In this document: positions 34,102 through 48,000 of the stretch, piece by piece | How the letters are laid out: each line of letters opens with the position of its first letter | How positions within the stretch are numbered: the first letter of the stretch is position 1 | Source of the DNA: Apostichopus japonicus | Taxonomy: Eukaryota > Echinodermata > Holothuroidea > Aspidochirotida > Stichopodidae | DNA: 60,000 nucleotides | Direction of reading: 5' to 3' | Assembly: GCF_037975245.1 (NCBI RefSeq) | Contig: NC_092568.1 | Coordinates: 8,631,001-8,691,000 of the forward strand | Position numbers and translations under genes: made by a program | Notes under the pieces: generated by a model | What the model was told of the DNA's origin: nothing | What the model saw: only the letters and a program-made list of their open reading frames with translations | Database searches by the model: none

Positions 34102-36415
34102 TGATCCGTTGTCATTTTAACAATGCTTATTGTTTGTAATCTACCTGCATATACTCTACTGTACAGGTGTTGCCTGCGCATAACCAAGCCGTCGTGACTA
34201 TCGACGTTTTAATATTTTTGTTAATGAGATGAGAAATTAATATATGAACACAACATATTTATGAATGCCTTTAATCACATTACGTTCTTCGTAAGGACAA
34301 ACCGTTACCTCAAATAAATTTTTATTTTATATTTTAAATGATGCTTTTGCTGTATGTTTGTTAATTCTACATTAAGTTTGTGAACTATCTCCGCACATGC
34401 AAACTTCCCGTACATAATGCACGTGCAGATAGCAAACCATTCTATACAGTTAATTCGCATGGATATCGGTCATTGATAAAAATCTAACAAGGTGACAGTT
34501 AATTTTTGTAAACGGCGCCTAGCCATTACCCCAACGTAACTACATCCAAACCTGAATCTCGACAATTGCGTAATACGACCGAAACTTCTAATAGCACCGC
34601 TGTATCAAAAGAGTACACCTCTCTGCACGCAATGTATGTAGCGAGATTATGCAGCTTCAGCGACGTGATGAAGCTTATGCAACTTTGTTCGCGAGAATTT
34701 AATTTGATTCTACGGATGCCCATAAGCTAATTTCCAATTGTCAACATCCTCCTATTCTTATGAGGCGTAACGCACATGTTATCTGATAGGCTGGTCGGTT
34801 GGAGATACGGTAGCTTATAAAACAAGGTTTCCACATTTTTGGCATTTAACTACAAACTAAATGACAGATTCAGGAAGTCTAAACAAATTTGAAGTTACCT
34901 GGTTAGCTCTTCCTTGCATATTTTGAAAGGGAAGGAAGGGGAGGGAGGGGCTGAGAGGGGGTTTAAGTGGAGGGGGAGGGAGGGGAGAAGGGATATAAGT
35001 GGAGGGGGAGTATTCAACAATCCACGTTGTAATCAAATATAGAATAAAATAATAAAACAGACTGGGTGACTTAGGATGCTTTGAGATGGCACTATAGTGC
35101 AGTATAGGAAGTCTAAAAGTGAACTATTTAAGTCTTGCTTGTGTAAGTTTGCGGAGAGAGGTAGGTGGGGGGGGGGGTGGTGAAGAGTTAAGAGAATAGT
35201 ACTAATTTCATGTGGTATTAAATTTTATAAGTTGTATAATTTCAACTCAAATCAAAAAAAAAAAAAAATCCAACGTCTTTACGATCAAACAAAGTCCATA
35301 ATATCAGCTGGTACTATAACGATTTAACAATGTTTGCTTATCTTTTGCACAACGACCTGGCTGAAAACACGACCCCAGATGGCCAGACATAAGAATATAT
35401 GTTTGTATTTGAGAGATATTGATTTGTGCTAACAGTGCCTTGATGTTGCTCTTGATTTATTACTCTTTCTCTTCTGTTTGATTTTTTTTTCATCTTGTCA
35501 CGTAAAAAAGTAACTTATTTTTTTCCTTTATTCAGACTTCTTCTCCTTTGACTATATTGTGTTTACTATATTCGATGCTCTTTTAAAATCATTTCTATTC
35601 TTTCTATTTCGTATCATATAGATGTAGGTTTGTTTGTGGTGACAGATTGAAATAAATGAACTTAGCATTAACTAATAATAAAACAAAATCAAACATTGAT
35701 ATTGTTAACGTACGCCACCATCTTGACCTCCTGTGAAGGCAAAACCGAGAGCTATCTCTAAGGTAGCATACGCCTATTAAAAGCCTAATTGACTTACACA
35801 CTAACTCGTCGAAGTAATGTGGTCTCTTGGTCTAGATAGTTCTCACTATAGCTGCATGCTACCCATCACTGGATAACTGACAACATTATCTTCCATTTTC
35901 CGTGTCATAACAGTGGATATTTTATTGAGAGCCTGAAGCCCAAACATTAACAGGTTAAAAATAAATATCTTTGGATACACATTTAATTTACAACATTATA
36001 TACTGCAGGAAAGTCATCCAGGAATAGAAACCTTGGACACGGAGGAAAACGTCCCCTTCCGCTAAATAGAATCAATTGAAAGAAAAAGTTTGTCTTGAAA
36101 TGATAAAATAAATGTGTATATACGGCTCCCTTATAACCTAAACAATAAACCTTCTCAAGAGAACACATCTCCACTCCCCTTATATACCCCTCCCACAGAA
36201 CGGACCTCAGTCACATTTGTGCACCACGCAGCCCCCATCCCCTCCCCTTAAAAAATAATATACATTAATAAATAAATCAATATAAATAAAAAGTAATACA
36301 TAAAAAATCACTTTTGCCACAGTCCTCGAACATTGGAACGTTGAGCACGAGACCATACCGACTGTTTTGTGTATTATAGAGTAGACATTTAGCAATGCTT
36401 GTATAGAGTAATGAC
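34102..36415. other. Intergenic DNA between the SLCO paralogues, first part
   Basis: No coding sequence was recognised. It contains a purine-rich tract at about 34925-35010 (GGGAGGGG-type, G-quadruplex-capable) and a G run at about 35167-35177. Confidence 0.5.
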
Positions 36416-36417
36416 TT

Positions 36418-37185
36418 CAATTTCAATTCAATTCAATTAATTTCATCAAACTTTATTTCAATCTCTCAGCTTGCGGATTGAAAATATATAGTATATTTGT
36501 TCTGTACGATAAGTTTACAGGTTTGAGAATGACATCAACACGCTCGAGGGAGATTTGGTACGTTGGCACCCCTAAAGCAGAAGATAAAAATAGTAATTTA
36601 GCATAAATATAATAACATAAATGAAAAACAGAACGAAAGGAAATAAGCATGACGGAATAAACAAATCAATGATAATTTATAATATTAATTATAACATATA
36701 TAAATATTGTAATATATAATAATAATAATATTATTTATAAGATTTTTACAAATGTTTTAAAGTATTTTAAGATTTTCCAAACTATGGTATTCAACGGAAA
36801 TGAGTTTGGCACCGATGAAACGGATGCCGAGTTGCGAAGAGTTAAGCTTAAAATATCGAATAAAATATGGAATTTTGAGATGAGCAAAATGCGGTGCAGT
36901 GTGATGGAGGTATAGTACTTTATTACAAATATTACGAATTGCCCTATATTTGTAGTATAAAAAGGGTTTGAACCATTGTGGCATAAGTGCTGCCCCAACA
37001 ACATTACCGTAGGTAAAGTAAGGAAGAACAATGATGTTATACAACGTGTTATACAATAAGGGTGTTATACAAAGTAACCATATTGCTTCTATAGGGAGGA
37101 CTTGGCGAAGTATGTTCAGAGTTCCAACACCTTTGGAACTTTCGCGCTAATATATTGGATATGATTTCTCCAGGAGAGATGGCTA
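36418..37185 (-). mobile_element. 5'-truncated LINE (non-LTR) fragment, C-terminal RT part
   Basis: On the minus strand it encodes, with frameshifts and stops, HLSWRNHIQYISAK, then LPYFTYGNVV, YKYRAIRNICNK and HTAPHFAHLKIPYF. These fit the region after the catalytic core of CR1/Jockey-type reverse transcriptases (typical LPYLTYGNxxWG, QKRAIR and HxxPLFxxLKI motifs). The 3' end reads GAAATAAAGTTTGATGAAAT and then a short (TTGAA)n tail at about 36420-36445, a typical LINE end. It is dead and truncated upstream of about 37185. Confidence 0.82.
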
Positions 37186-38481
37186 TCAGTGACGTCACGT
37201 ATCGGTTACATCATCGTCGTTAACACCGCGTGACAGACCGATTGATGATACCATGGAGGTTAAAACCTCCATGCTGATACCCATAGCCTATACTCAATCA
37301 TCGCATGTGTGTACACTCTCGGTGTGAACTCAGCGCGCTTCATGGTTCAGTCGGCAGAATCTACCATGCCAATCTCAACATTTGTAAAGGTGGGGTGTTC
37401 ACATCTTTTCTCTTTGTCAACAAGTTCCATAGATCAAAATACCCCCTAAGCCCTTCTTTTCAGAATAGTGGGTGATCCATATAGAGCGACGACTCGAGAA
37501 TCTATTGGTTTGTCCTACTTATTTAATAACGTATGGAGGTTAAACAACCGGCAGCCCCACAGCGCGGTCTTTACAGTCATAAATACTACTTATTAGAAAC
37601 CCCTCGATTCCAGCCTGCAGAGTCTAAGCTATAGCTAGCTGCTGCGAGAGACGATAACACCTGTTAAGGTACACAACCTTTGATTTTCTTAAACATTCTA
37701 TACGTATATCAGAACCTGTGAGTAATTTTCAGATTATATATGATCTCTGTGTAACCACACGTGCAGCATGATTATAATAGTAAGTTATTTGATCGCATGG
37801 GAGCAAAGTTTAGAGCTTATATCAACAATCGGTATTTGGCTACCGTATTTTTGTCAATTGGGCCTATTAAAATATCTGATTTTTTCTATACATCTCATGT
37901 CAACTTTAGTGTCTTCAATATTTTTATTAATTTAGTTTACATAACAACCTGGACGGGTCTACTCCTGTGTGGTTTGCGTACCGGCATTTCATCTCGTGCG
38001 CAATTTGAATACAGTTTTCTTGACCGTATATACCTCGATCGCGACAACATAGAGCTTTGGTTTCGTTGGTAGAACACTTTTGAGATAAAGGTAAGTGAGA
38101 AGATAAAAGTTTCTTTGATTTAAACCCCCCTTTTTCTTTACGACGCATATAAAACAGATCGTTGCTAGTATCATTTGTTGTTATTCTTTCGTTCGTTGAG
38201 ACTATTAGGCCTATGTTACATTGTCTTATCTAGTAGAAAAATAAACCCCACCACCAACAACAACAAATTATCGTCACATGATTTCGTCATTTTATTCGCA
38301 AGATAAACAAATGGCTTTGACTGTATATATCGTTATATGCCAACCAAACATGGGGGGAGAATTGACATAGATCTGCACTTGTTGAGTATGGAACAGACTA
38401 TATTCTTTGTATGATTCTATCCCCTTCAAGATATTATTGGGAATCTGTATTTAAATCTCAAAAGGTGACTATAACCAGACC

Positions 38482-38785
<304 letters not shown>

Positions 38786-39674
38786 AGCTTATCAAATTCA
38801 TTTGGGGCCAAATACCGCTGACCTTTTAAAGAAATATGACAAGATTGATGGAAAATCTTGGTTTACTATTTAACGTCAAAGGTTATTGCATAATTAACTT
38901 TCCAAATTTAATTAAAAATAGACAGAACTTTCTATCTCACTGATCGAACAAGAAGTTCTTGAAGTTGGAGGAATAATGTTATTCCATGTTAGAGATAGAT
39001 CGATTGATAGAATAGATGTTATTCTTCACATTCTCCATATTAGATAGATAGATCGATGGACGGAAGTGGTATTATTCTTCACATTTTCCATATTGAATAG
39101 ATAGATAGATGGATAGAAATAGGTGTTATTTGTATAGCCCATGCACCCTTCTATCTATGCCGAGCTGACATAGATATGCTGCACAAGTGCAAGGCTGGTG
39201 AGAACCGCAGTAAAGATATAGGAACAAGACAAAAACTGACATATTAACACCATATCATAATATTCAACACTATTGGAGAAGGACGTGTGCTTTGGTGACC
39301 TTTTGACCTATCAATGGTGTAGATCTTGCAAATGGGGATAGGAAGGGAGTTACCAAAAGCTTCGGCTTACAAAAGACAATAGCGCTAGGATCAGTTCTAG
39401 TATGTCCCCGTGGCACACCGTACGGATTAATGTAACACGGTATAGCCTATTGCCACAAGATGAAAAAAATGAAGGGTTTTCAGATTAGCTAGAACAGCAT
39501 TGTGAGCACAATTATATGGACAAAAAGATACCGATATTTGGGGGATTTTATATTTTGGTATTTTATTTTTAATATTTTTAATATTACTTAAAAATATCGC
39601 ACAAAATTAACATTTATGCATATTTTCTTCAAAACATTTATAACTTTTCATTTTTCTTCCTCATTTTCCGTGAC

Positions 39675-39676
39675 AG
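39675..39676 (+). promoter_or_regulatory. Splice acceptor before first coding exon of SLCO gene 2
   Basis: TTTTTCTTCCTCATTTTCCG and then TGACAG end at 39676, 37 bp upstream of ATG 39714. It implies a noncoding first exon upstream, as in gene 1. Confidence 0.7.
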
Positions 39677-39713
39677 CTGACCATCGGTAGTTAATTGAAA
39701 GAAGAAATTAAAA

Positions 39714-40341
39714 ATGGGGCGCAAGGATTACCAAAAAGCCCCCGACGAGGAATCAATTCCACCAAAGAGAAGATGGTTTTTCAATCACATAGTCTTCACT
39801 ATAATCTGTTGTAGTGCAAACATTTTGTTCACAGCACATCTAGCTTATTTAGGAGGTGCCATATCTATGATTGAAAAGCGTTTTCAAATGAAAAGTACTC
39901 AATCGGGATTATTTTTTACTATAAACGATGTGGTTGGGCTTTGCACGGTCTTATTTATAACCCACTTCGGCCAAAGGAGTAACAGACCTCGCGTTATAGC
40001 TGCTCTCTTCACTTTGTTTGGCATTGGAGCGACACTAAGTGCCCTGCCTAATTTCCTTTACGACTTACCCCTCTCGTTACAAGCTGATCAAATCAGTCCG
40101 TTTAATGAAACCACGGATGCTGATAGGGGTCATTCCCAGTCGATTATGTGTAACGCAGAAGTTAACGAGGAGAATGCAGTGTGTGACGCAGAGAGAAACA
40201 GCCAATCGGGAGCGTTGATACATCAAGCCTGGTGGATATTTCTAGGTCAGGCCTTGTCGGGCCTCGTCTCCAGCACGGGGCCTTTAATAATCACCTTTCT
40301 GGACGATAACCAGAATAGAAAGAACACACCACTATACATAG
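39714..40341 (+). CDS. SLCO gene 2, coding exon 1
   Basis: Residues 1-209. Eighteen residues shorter at the N-terminus than gene 1, then collinear: [20 protein letters not shown] (TM1), [29 protein letters not shown] and NET at 131. Ends [13 protein letters not shown] with donor GTGAGT at 40342, phase 1. Confidence 0.94.
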
Positions 40342-42000
40342 GTGAGTTATGAAAACAAGATACCATGTCAGTTAAAATTGCTTAGGCGTGTTTTATTTAT
40401 TAAAAATATATTATACAGAAGCATGATGTTTCGATGCAAATAGGGACTCTTTAGGAAATACAAGAAAAATACGCAGAATTTGAATTTTGGTGGGAAATAC
40501 CCTCTAAATCTGGATATTGGGGACCATTCTCAATTAGTGTTGTTTTTGTTGATGTTGTTGTTGTAACTTTAAGTTTTGTCAATAACGTAACTGGTACATG
40601 GGTGTTTGTTGTATGCTTCGAATAACTAACGTTAGCTTGGATTTCAAACATTTCTTCTGACATTAATACAACAAATTTACATTTTTCCTTCTTTCTTTGG
40701 TGCTCGTTAGTACGAATACTAATCCGTCAGTACGAGTACTAATCCGTAAGAACAAGTACTAATCCGTAAGTACAAGTACGAGTACAAAAATTGCATTCGA
40801 TTGCGAGCACGGACTCGAGTACTGCAAGTCTGCATTGTAATAGTTCAAAACTCCATGAAGCTACCAAACTATCAAATTTGGAGACATTATACATTGAAAT
40901 TAAGCAAAGGCAGTTGGGAGAGGTCAAATAAAAGTCAGACCTAGTCGATACTGGCACAGTACTCTCAATAAAAATAAAAGGTTAAATAAAACTAATGAGG
41001 TACGGCAAGCTATCCTCTATGATATCATTATATCTTAACCCCCCCCCCCCACACCCGCACCCCTCACCTTGTTTTTTTTTTTTTTTTTGCATTGCATTAC
41101 ATTGCATTACATTGAAAGATTTTTTTCGTTTATTTTAGGTATAATATTTGCGTCCTGGACTATTGGTATAGTTTTGGGATTTTTCCTAGCAAATTTCTGC
41201 CTGCGTCTTCCAGTCACGTTTCCCAACATCGATCCAGAAACCACTATCCTGGATCCCAGGGATCCGAGGTACCTTGGCGCCTGGTGGCTAGGGCTAATAA
41301 TATGCGGTGTCGGCATCATTATCGTCTGTTTCCCGCTGTTCTTGTTCCCACGTGAGTTAAGGAGAGGAGGAGGAGTAGGGAGAGGAGGAGGAGCAGGAGG
41401 AGGAGGAGGAGGAGGAGGAGGAGAACAGAAAAGTGATGACGATGACAAAGAAAGTCGTTTAAGCACAACTGAAACTAAAATAAACGGAATCGGTGCAATG
41501 AAAGGTAACCATAAATCTTTATTTTTGTAAGTCCTTAAATGCACCTGTAAAAAGTACACAACTTTATGGCAAAGGGACTTAAGCTTTGGTTTCAACGGAG
41601 CTGACAGGTGTATAATGGGACTGGGGGAGGTTGGGGATGGGGAAGCAACATGATTGTAGGGAACGTTCCACGTATTCCAAAATTGATGCCGCCCCTAACA
41701 GCCGATGAATTGAAATGTTATTTATTTTCTAAGGGGAGGGGGTTGCAGAGAGGATGGAGATTGTACAACGGTATTTATAAGTAACACCTACCTTCATAGC
41801 ACATGTGCTCGACCCCTCCCCCCTCTTTTCTCCCCTCTTTGCTCCCTTTTGCCATTCTAAGCAGACACGGCGTTTGCTCCAACTTCGGTGTGAATATATA
41901 GAACACCCTTTTGAGAGTCCAACTGCAGTCGTTTAGTCTTGTATCGGCGGTGTTACAGTTAACTCTTTCATTACATATAGAGGTTTGGTCCAATTTGTAT

Positions 42001-42068
<68 letters not shown>

Positions 42069-45000
42069 GCAACAAACAGTTATTCATATCTCGTCAACAA
42101 CATAGGTGCAGCACATACCTAGTCTAGGATAATTTATGATGTCACATCACCTGACGAACCCGGATCTGTTATATGTCGTTCAATTTGATCAATAAAATTT
42201 TATTCAAAATGATCCCCGTCACTCCAGACAACAGATTTGTCACCAGATTGAATAGTATTGATCCTGTAATGTATCACCTGGTAACCCCCCCCCTCCCACC
42301 CCCGCCCTACCCGACCTCTTCGTATGGCTGGGACCAAAGTATTGGTAGTATTGTAAGATTATGAATAGTCAGATATCGGATCATGAGAAAACAGGATCCT
42401 AGAGGATCGGATAATCTAGGATTGCTGGTGTCCGGATAAACCAGGCTGTCTGGTGTCCGGACAAACGAGGATAGGTGGTGACCGGATAAACCAGGATAGC
42501 TGATGTCCTGATAAACCAGGATAGCTAGTGTCCGGATCATCCAAGATAGTAGAGATCCGGTAAACGCAGGACATTTTTAAGACAAATATCGACAATTCCA
42601 TTTTTCTTCCGATTGTGTGGGCGATTTTTTTTGTCCCGCTATCTCACACTTTGGGGAGTAAGCAGGGAGATACAGTGATAAATAGCATCATGTGACTCTG
42701 ACAGGGACTTCTCGTTATTGTTATGTTGGCGGGGAATCATGTTGGCATGTTGAAGCGACTCTGAAATATGTTGGTAGCCTTTATTATTACACCAGATTAA
42801 GTGGGATCATAGGTCACGACTCCGTGGGGTGCGCTGTTGTTCCTTAAGACTTCTAGGTGGTGAAGAGAATTGTTAAAATCATGTGGAAGTGCTTGACTTC
42901 TGTATACCATATATATAAGTACCGTAAACGAATACAAATAAATAAGTAAAACTTTATTTTTCCAAAAAGGAAAATTGTGTACTCGCACTACAAAACAGTA
43001 CAACTAGATATCAAATGTAAATTTATATTATATGTAAAAAGGTGGGTATATACAGATAATACGATAGAAAGGGTAAGAAAAATCAACGTAACAGAGTATC
43101 ACTAAAAAGCTTCACTGAACGGGGAATAAAAGATTCCCGGTGTCTGTTGGTTTTTAGTCCCGGAAGTCTCAGCCTACCAATGTCTCTTGTCATTTGACTG
43201 TCATGCAGTTGATCATGGAGAGGTGTGGCTAGATTCATCCCATAGAAAGTTTAATTTAGACTGAAGAAGGCAATGGTAGACCGAATCAAATGAAGGCATG
43301 GACTCACCAATCACCCCTTTCTGATTTCTTAATAATGATATTGATACGATTCGTTTCTGTATTATTTAGGTTACCACCCCAACAGACCAAGCAATTATCA
43401 CCAAACCCCACAAATGGTAGCACTATAAAATAATTGTAAGATTTCCGGACGCAAATTAAAGTTGGACATTTTCGTTAGACAGTATAATCTAGAGTTTTTT
43501 TTTACCAGAGGATCAACATGATCCACCCCATGTCCCCAAACCGCGTGTCGCCCTCTGAAATAATAGTCAACTTTCCGTTACTTGCAAGTGAAGTTTTCTT
43601 CTTGTCGCTAAAAATGCAGACAGTAATGAAACGTGATACCTTGTTATCTTTATCTGGACCTGAGATGTCCAGCGCTGCTATGTACACTGTATTGTGGGTA
43701 TTGATCGTAGCTGCATGTATTGACTGTACACTAGTGTATAATTACCGACGGTAACAAGCTGTGTGTGTATTTTAGTTTCTTACACTCCTGTTACACCTCA
43801 TTCGAAACTAGGTCAGATTACCGGCATCATACGTTTCTTTTTGCGCGAGTCTTCACTCCCTTTAATACTACCCCGAGGTATTTATAGGAAGAAACACGAA
43901 CCACCGCAGATCCCTTGATAATAACAGATGGTGAAGCAACAGTATTACGACGGAAATCAATTCACATTAGGAAACAGTTTAGTTCAAGAAAATTTGTATC
44001 ACAATAATTTAGGAAAGATTGCGGCTTACTAGGGGTACGTACTATCATCATTATCATTAATTAGGCCAATCATGGCGGTATCATCAGCAAATTTAATGAG
44101 TGGGCACCCTTCCTACGAAGATCTGCAATCATACGCAGGCGCGTATCCAGGGGGGCGATGGGGGCGCGCGCCCCCCGGGTAAGAAAAAGAGGAGAGGGAA
44201 AAAAAGAGAAGAAAAAAGGGAGAAAAGAGGAGGAAGGAGGGAAAAGAAAAAGAAGAAAGAGAAAAAAAGAGAAAAGGACGAACCCACCACTTCTTGAGAT
44301 TGTTCCCATGTGCATGAAAACGCGCGCCCACAACCCTACGCCCAACCCCTCTCATCACTGCCCGATGAGTTACGAAACTTAATTAATGACCTTTGCCCGT
44401 AGTACCAAGACCTCTTGACAAAATCCGGCAACACACCACTTCATCGATAACAAGTGATTGGGTTGTGTATTAATGACGTCTGGAGGTCGTGCACTGACCT
44501 ACATGGAGTGTGACCACTCCCGACTTTGCAATTTCCCAAGATCAGGCCCCGAAAAAATCCAAAGGGCACTGTACTGTATGAACATCTAGCAATATCTAGC
44601 GATATCTAGAGATGAAAATCTAGAGATCTTCCCTAAACTGAAAGCAGATAGAGAATCGAAGCCTTCAGTGTGTAATGAACTTGAAACTGTGCGTCTTTCG
44701 AAATGAAAAGAATGTGGGGCGCAACTCCTATGGGCTCCTATGGGCCCTGTGCTTAGGTTTGATAACTGTATTTGTGCAGTAGTCTCCATTATACTCCAAA
44801 CAGTAGGGGGGGGGGGGCACTTGCTCACCCCTGGAAAATTAAAAAAAAAGTTAAGCATTTGACATTTCAATGATTTCCCCCAGCCAACAGTTCTCTAGTT
44901 ATGTTCATTGCATACTGACCCATAATGCATTACTGAAAGTCAAAATCCTAAGACATGAGATCTCAAAATAACCGATGTGTAAATGCAACCTGAACGGGAA

Positions 45001-48000
45001 GTGTCTTTTCCGACGATCTAGGAGTATTTTTTGGCAAAAAAATCGTCGTGCGCCCCGCGCCAACCGATGGTGGCGCTCCGCTTAGATAGTATCAAGTAGT
45101 GTGTTACACCTATATGACCTACTGACCCCCCTTGTACTACATTTCTGCGGACGCCCTTGCTAGGCCTCCTAATGGGGGCCCCTCTGGGCCAGGAGCCACC
45201 CCCAGGCTCATCGTTACGCCACTGGTGGAGCATTGCACAATAAACAGATAATAGTTATTTATTTCAGTCTCATTTCAATTATTCGAATTTTTAAAGCAAA
45301 CAGATATCACATCATATCAGTGAGCATGAAAATGGCGTTCCGGGATGAACAGCCTCCAAACTGTAGATGTGCGTAGTGTTCGGTTCCGGAAATATCTGGT
45401 ATATTTTCATTTCCTTCAACGAAGTTTTATAGTAGCTGTCATAAGAGGTTTTAATATTTGTACACCAATAACTTAACTGTGTCTGAATTTTCTAAACTTC
45501 CCTCACCAACATTCTTCTCCATACTTCCCTCTACTAGTGCAATTTTGACCGGTCTGTTAGGGGTTGAAGGAGATTTTTCTATATTGGTTGTCCATAGATG
45601 CAATTTTTGTGCAACATTAAGGGTATGTTTTGAGGTAAATTTATCCAATTTTGAAAAAAAAATAAGCTTAAAACCTTAAAAAGTGGGGCTGGGGGGGGGG
45701 TATAAAAACCAGAAATGCATACGATCATGCACAGCATCGTCACTGATTGTTCTTATATCATATTAAAAAGCTAGTCCGAAAATTTTATATTTCAGATTTT
45801 ACTTTTGAATGTGTTTTATTAACAAAAACTGTAAATATGCCTGAAGGAAACTCTTTTCATTAGATGTACTGCCAACGTGGCAGGAATCATGCTTGTCTTG
45901 CTTTTGAAAGTACATACATTCAGAAAATGTTGTACGAAGGTTAAAATTTTACTTGATGTTCATGTCAAATAAGAACACTAAAACATTTAAGTAAAATTTA
46001 CTTGAATTTACTTAACTGCTGTTTTGTACATGTTTTACATGATCAGCATGTAACGCAACTACAAAATTTTTATGTACAATTTTGCCAGCGATTTCAACAT
46101 AGCACCCGTTCATAAGTGTTTCATACGTTAATTATTAAAAGCAGCTTGATTCCTTGTTCTTTAAGTAGATCACAACAGAAAAGCACATTTAAGAGACAAC
46201 AAAGAGGAATGACAACACAAATAATTCAGAATATTTGATGAATTCAACCTTTTATTTCAACACTTAAGAGGGTTTCCCGAGCATCTACAATCATGCATGA
46301 ATAGTGAACTACAGTCATGATATTTTAACCTTTGTGTCCAGTTATGGATGGCAAGGTATCAAGGTACTATCTCTTAAAGGTGCATGCTTACGAAAATTTA
46401 AATAATTTCCTAAGATGCATGTACAAAAAAGCATTGGTCGACTTAGAAATTTTCACCCAACTCCCTCAACATGTAAAAATAGTTGAAAGCTCCCAAAAAT
46501 TAACATAATCAACTGTCTGATTGCAAAATTTGGCAAAGATACAACTCTACCTCCAGCATTAGCTAAAAATCTCTTGCATGGATACTTCAGTTTCAATAAC
46601 AACAAATGTTATTAAAAGAAACATGATAATCGTTCTATGTTATATGAGCTTTGCAACTTAAAAATGCTGGTATATAAGCAGCATTCTAGTACTTTTCCAA
46701 CAAGTAAAACTTAGTAAACTTGACAAATCAGATCAGGTATCAGCGCTTTGATAGGGTTATGATATAATAATATAAAGCACAATGGATCAATACTTATACA
46801 TCCTCAAGTAAGTTGAAGGATCTTGAATATTTGGTATTAGCCAGTTAAGAAAGTAGTTTCCTTCTCTAGTTTCACATAAATACCCCACCTCTTCAACGTT
46901 TATAGTTAACATCATTTTATAGCTAAAGTTAAATCATAATCAACTGTCGGTTTTGAAGACAATTACAAAGATACCGACTCTTCCTGTAGTCACCCATATA
47001 GTATTTTCATAATCTGCTGCAGAGATAATAGTTTTATTTCAATTAAGAGTCAACAATCAACCAGTACCAAATAAAGAATGAAGAATGAAATGAGCCGATA
47101 TAATCTTCTTGAAAGAAAATAGTAAAATAGTGAACTTTGTGACCTGAAACATATTTGTATTAAACTGACTATTAGCATTCTTGGGACACTGAATGCTATG
47201 ACAGTATATCAATTTCATGTTACTGTTTGTGTAATAAATGTTACATTCACTATGTTAAACACACAATCATCACATTGATTGGATTTATTATTGTACTGCT
47301 GAGTATTAAGTACAATGTATGTAACACTCTTACAATAACAACAACCCCTCAAGTCATGATGTGACGGGTCTAAATATGTCATGACACAGAAACAACGCTA
47401 TACGACACCGGGAAGAGAAAGAGGAACAGTGACATAATTACAGCGCTGATCCCTATTATATACACAGGGTAGCCAGTAACGGATCGAGGATTTCGGAAGG
47501 GGCGTACGCCTCAGCCTACCCCTTACACCGACAACTCAACATTTTGACGTTTCCATTTTTCCTCTCTCACTAATGCATAATTATACCATATATGGTCTAT
47601 TACGCGTGTGTGTATGGACGCCTTAAACAATTGTACAATTGTGTAATGAAACCAACTGTGGCTGGTCTCGAACATTTTCGGTATTAGACCAGGATCTATA
47701 TGCGAACTGCACTAGACCTATGTCCTTCGATGCAACACTGTCATCCAAAGATAAAATGTTATACACTCCGACCTGAATGCTAATTGTTACCCCCAAATCT
47801 AGTACCGTAACTCGTACAAGGAATCTAAAAATAAATTCCGCATGCGATTGGAGAATTGAGCACATCTCCTGTGAATATCATGTAATGGAGGGGGGGGGGC
47901 GGACGCACCCATCACTCCTTGAGATTGTTCCCATCTGCATAAAAACGCGCGCCCCACAACCCCAAACCCTACGCCCAGCCCTTCTGATCGCTTCCAGATG

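Noticed and set aside
41107-41595. 162-codon minus-strand Pro-rich frame
   Set aside because: Shadow of SLCO gene 2 exon 2; the prolines are the complement of the GGA microsatellite.
43515-43850. Reading this segment as a LINE 3' UTR shared with 52305-52665
   Set aside because: RT C-terminal motifs continue on its far side (43084-43470), so it sits inside the LINE coding region and is better explained as a separate inserted repeat.
44070-44358. Minus-strand Phe/Leu/Ser-rich frames
   Set aside because: They translate the purine-rich left end of the 5.4-kb element.
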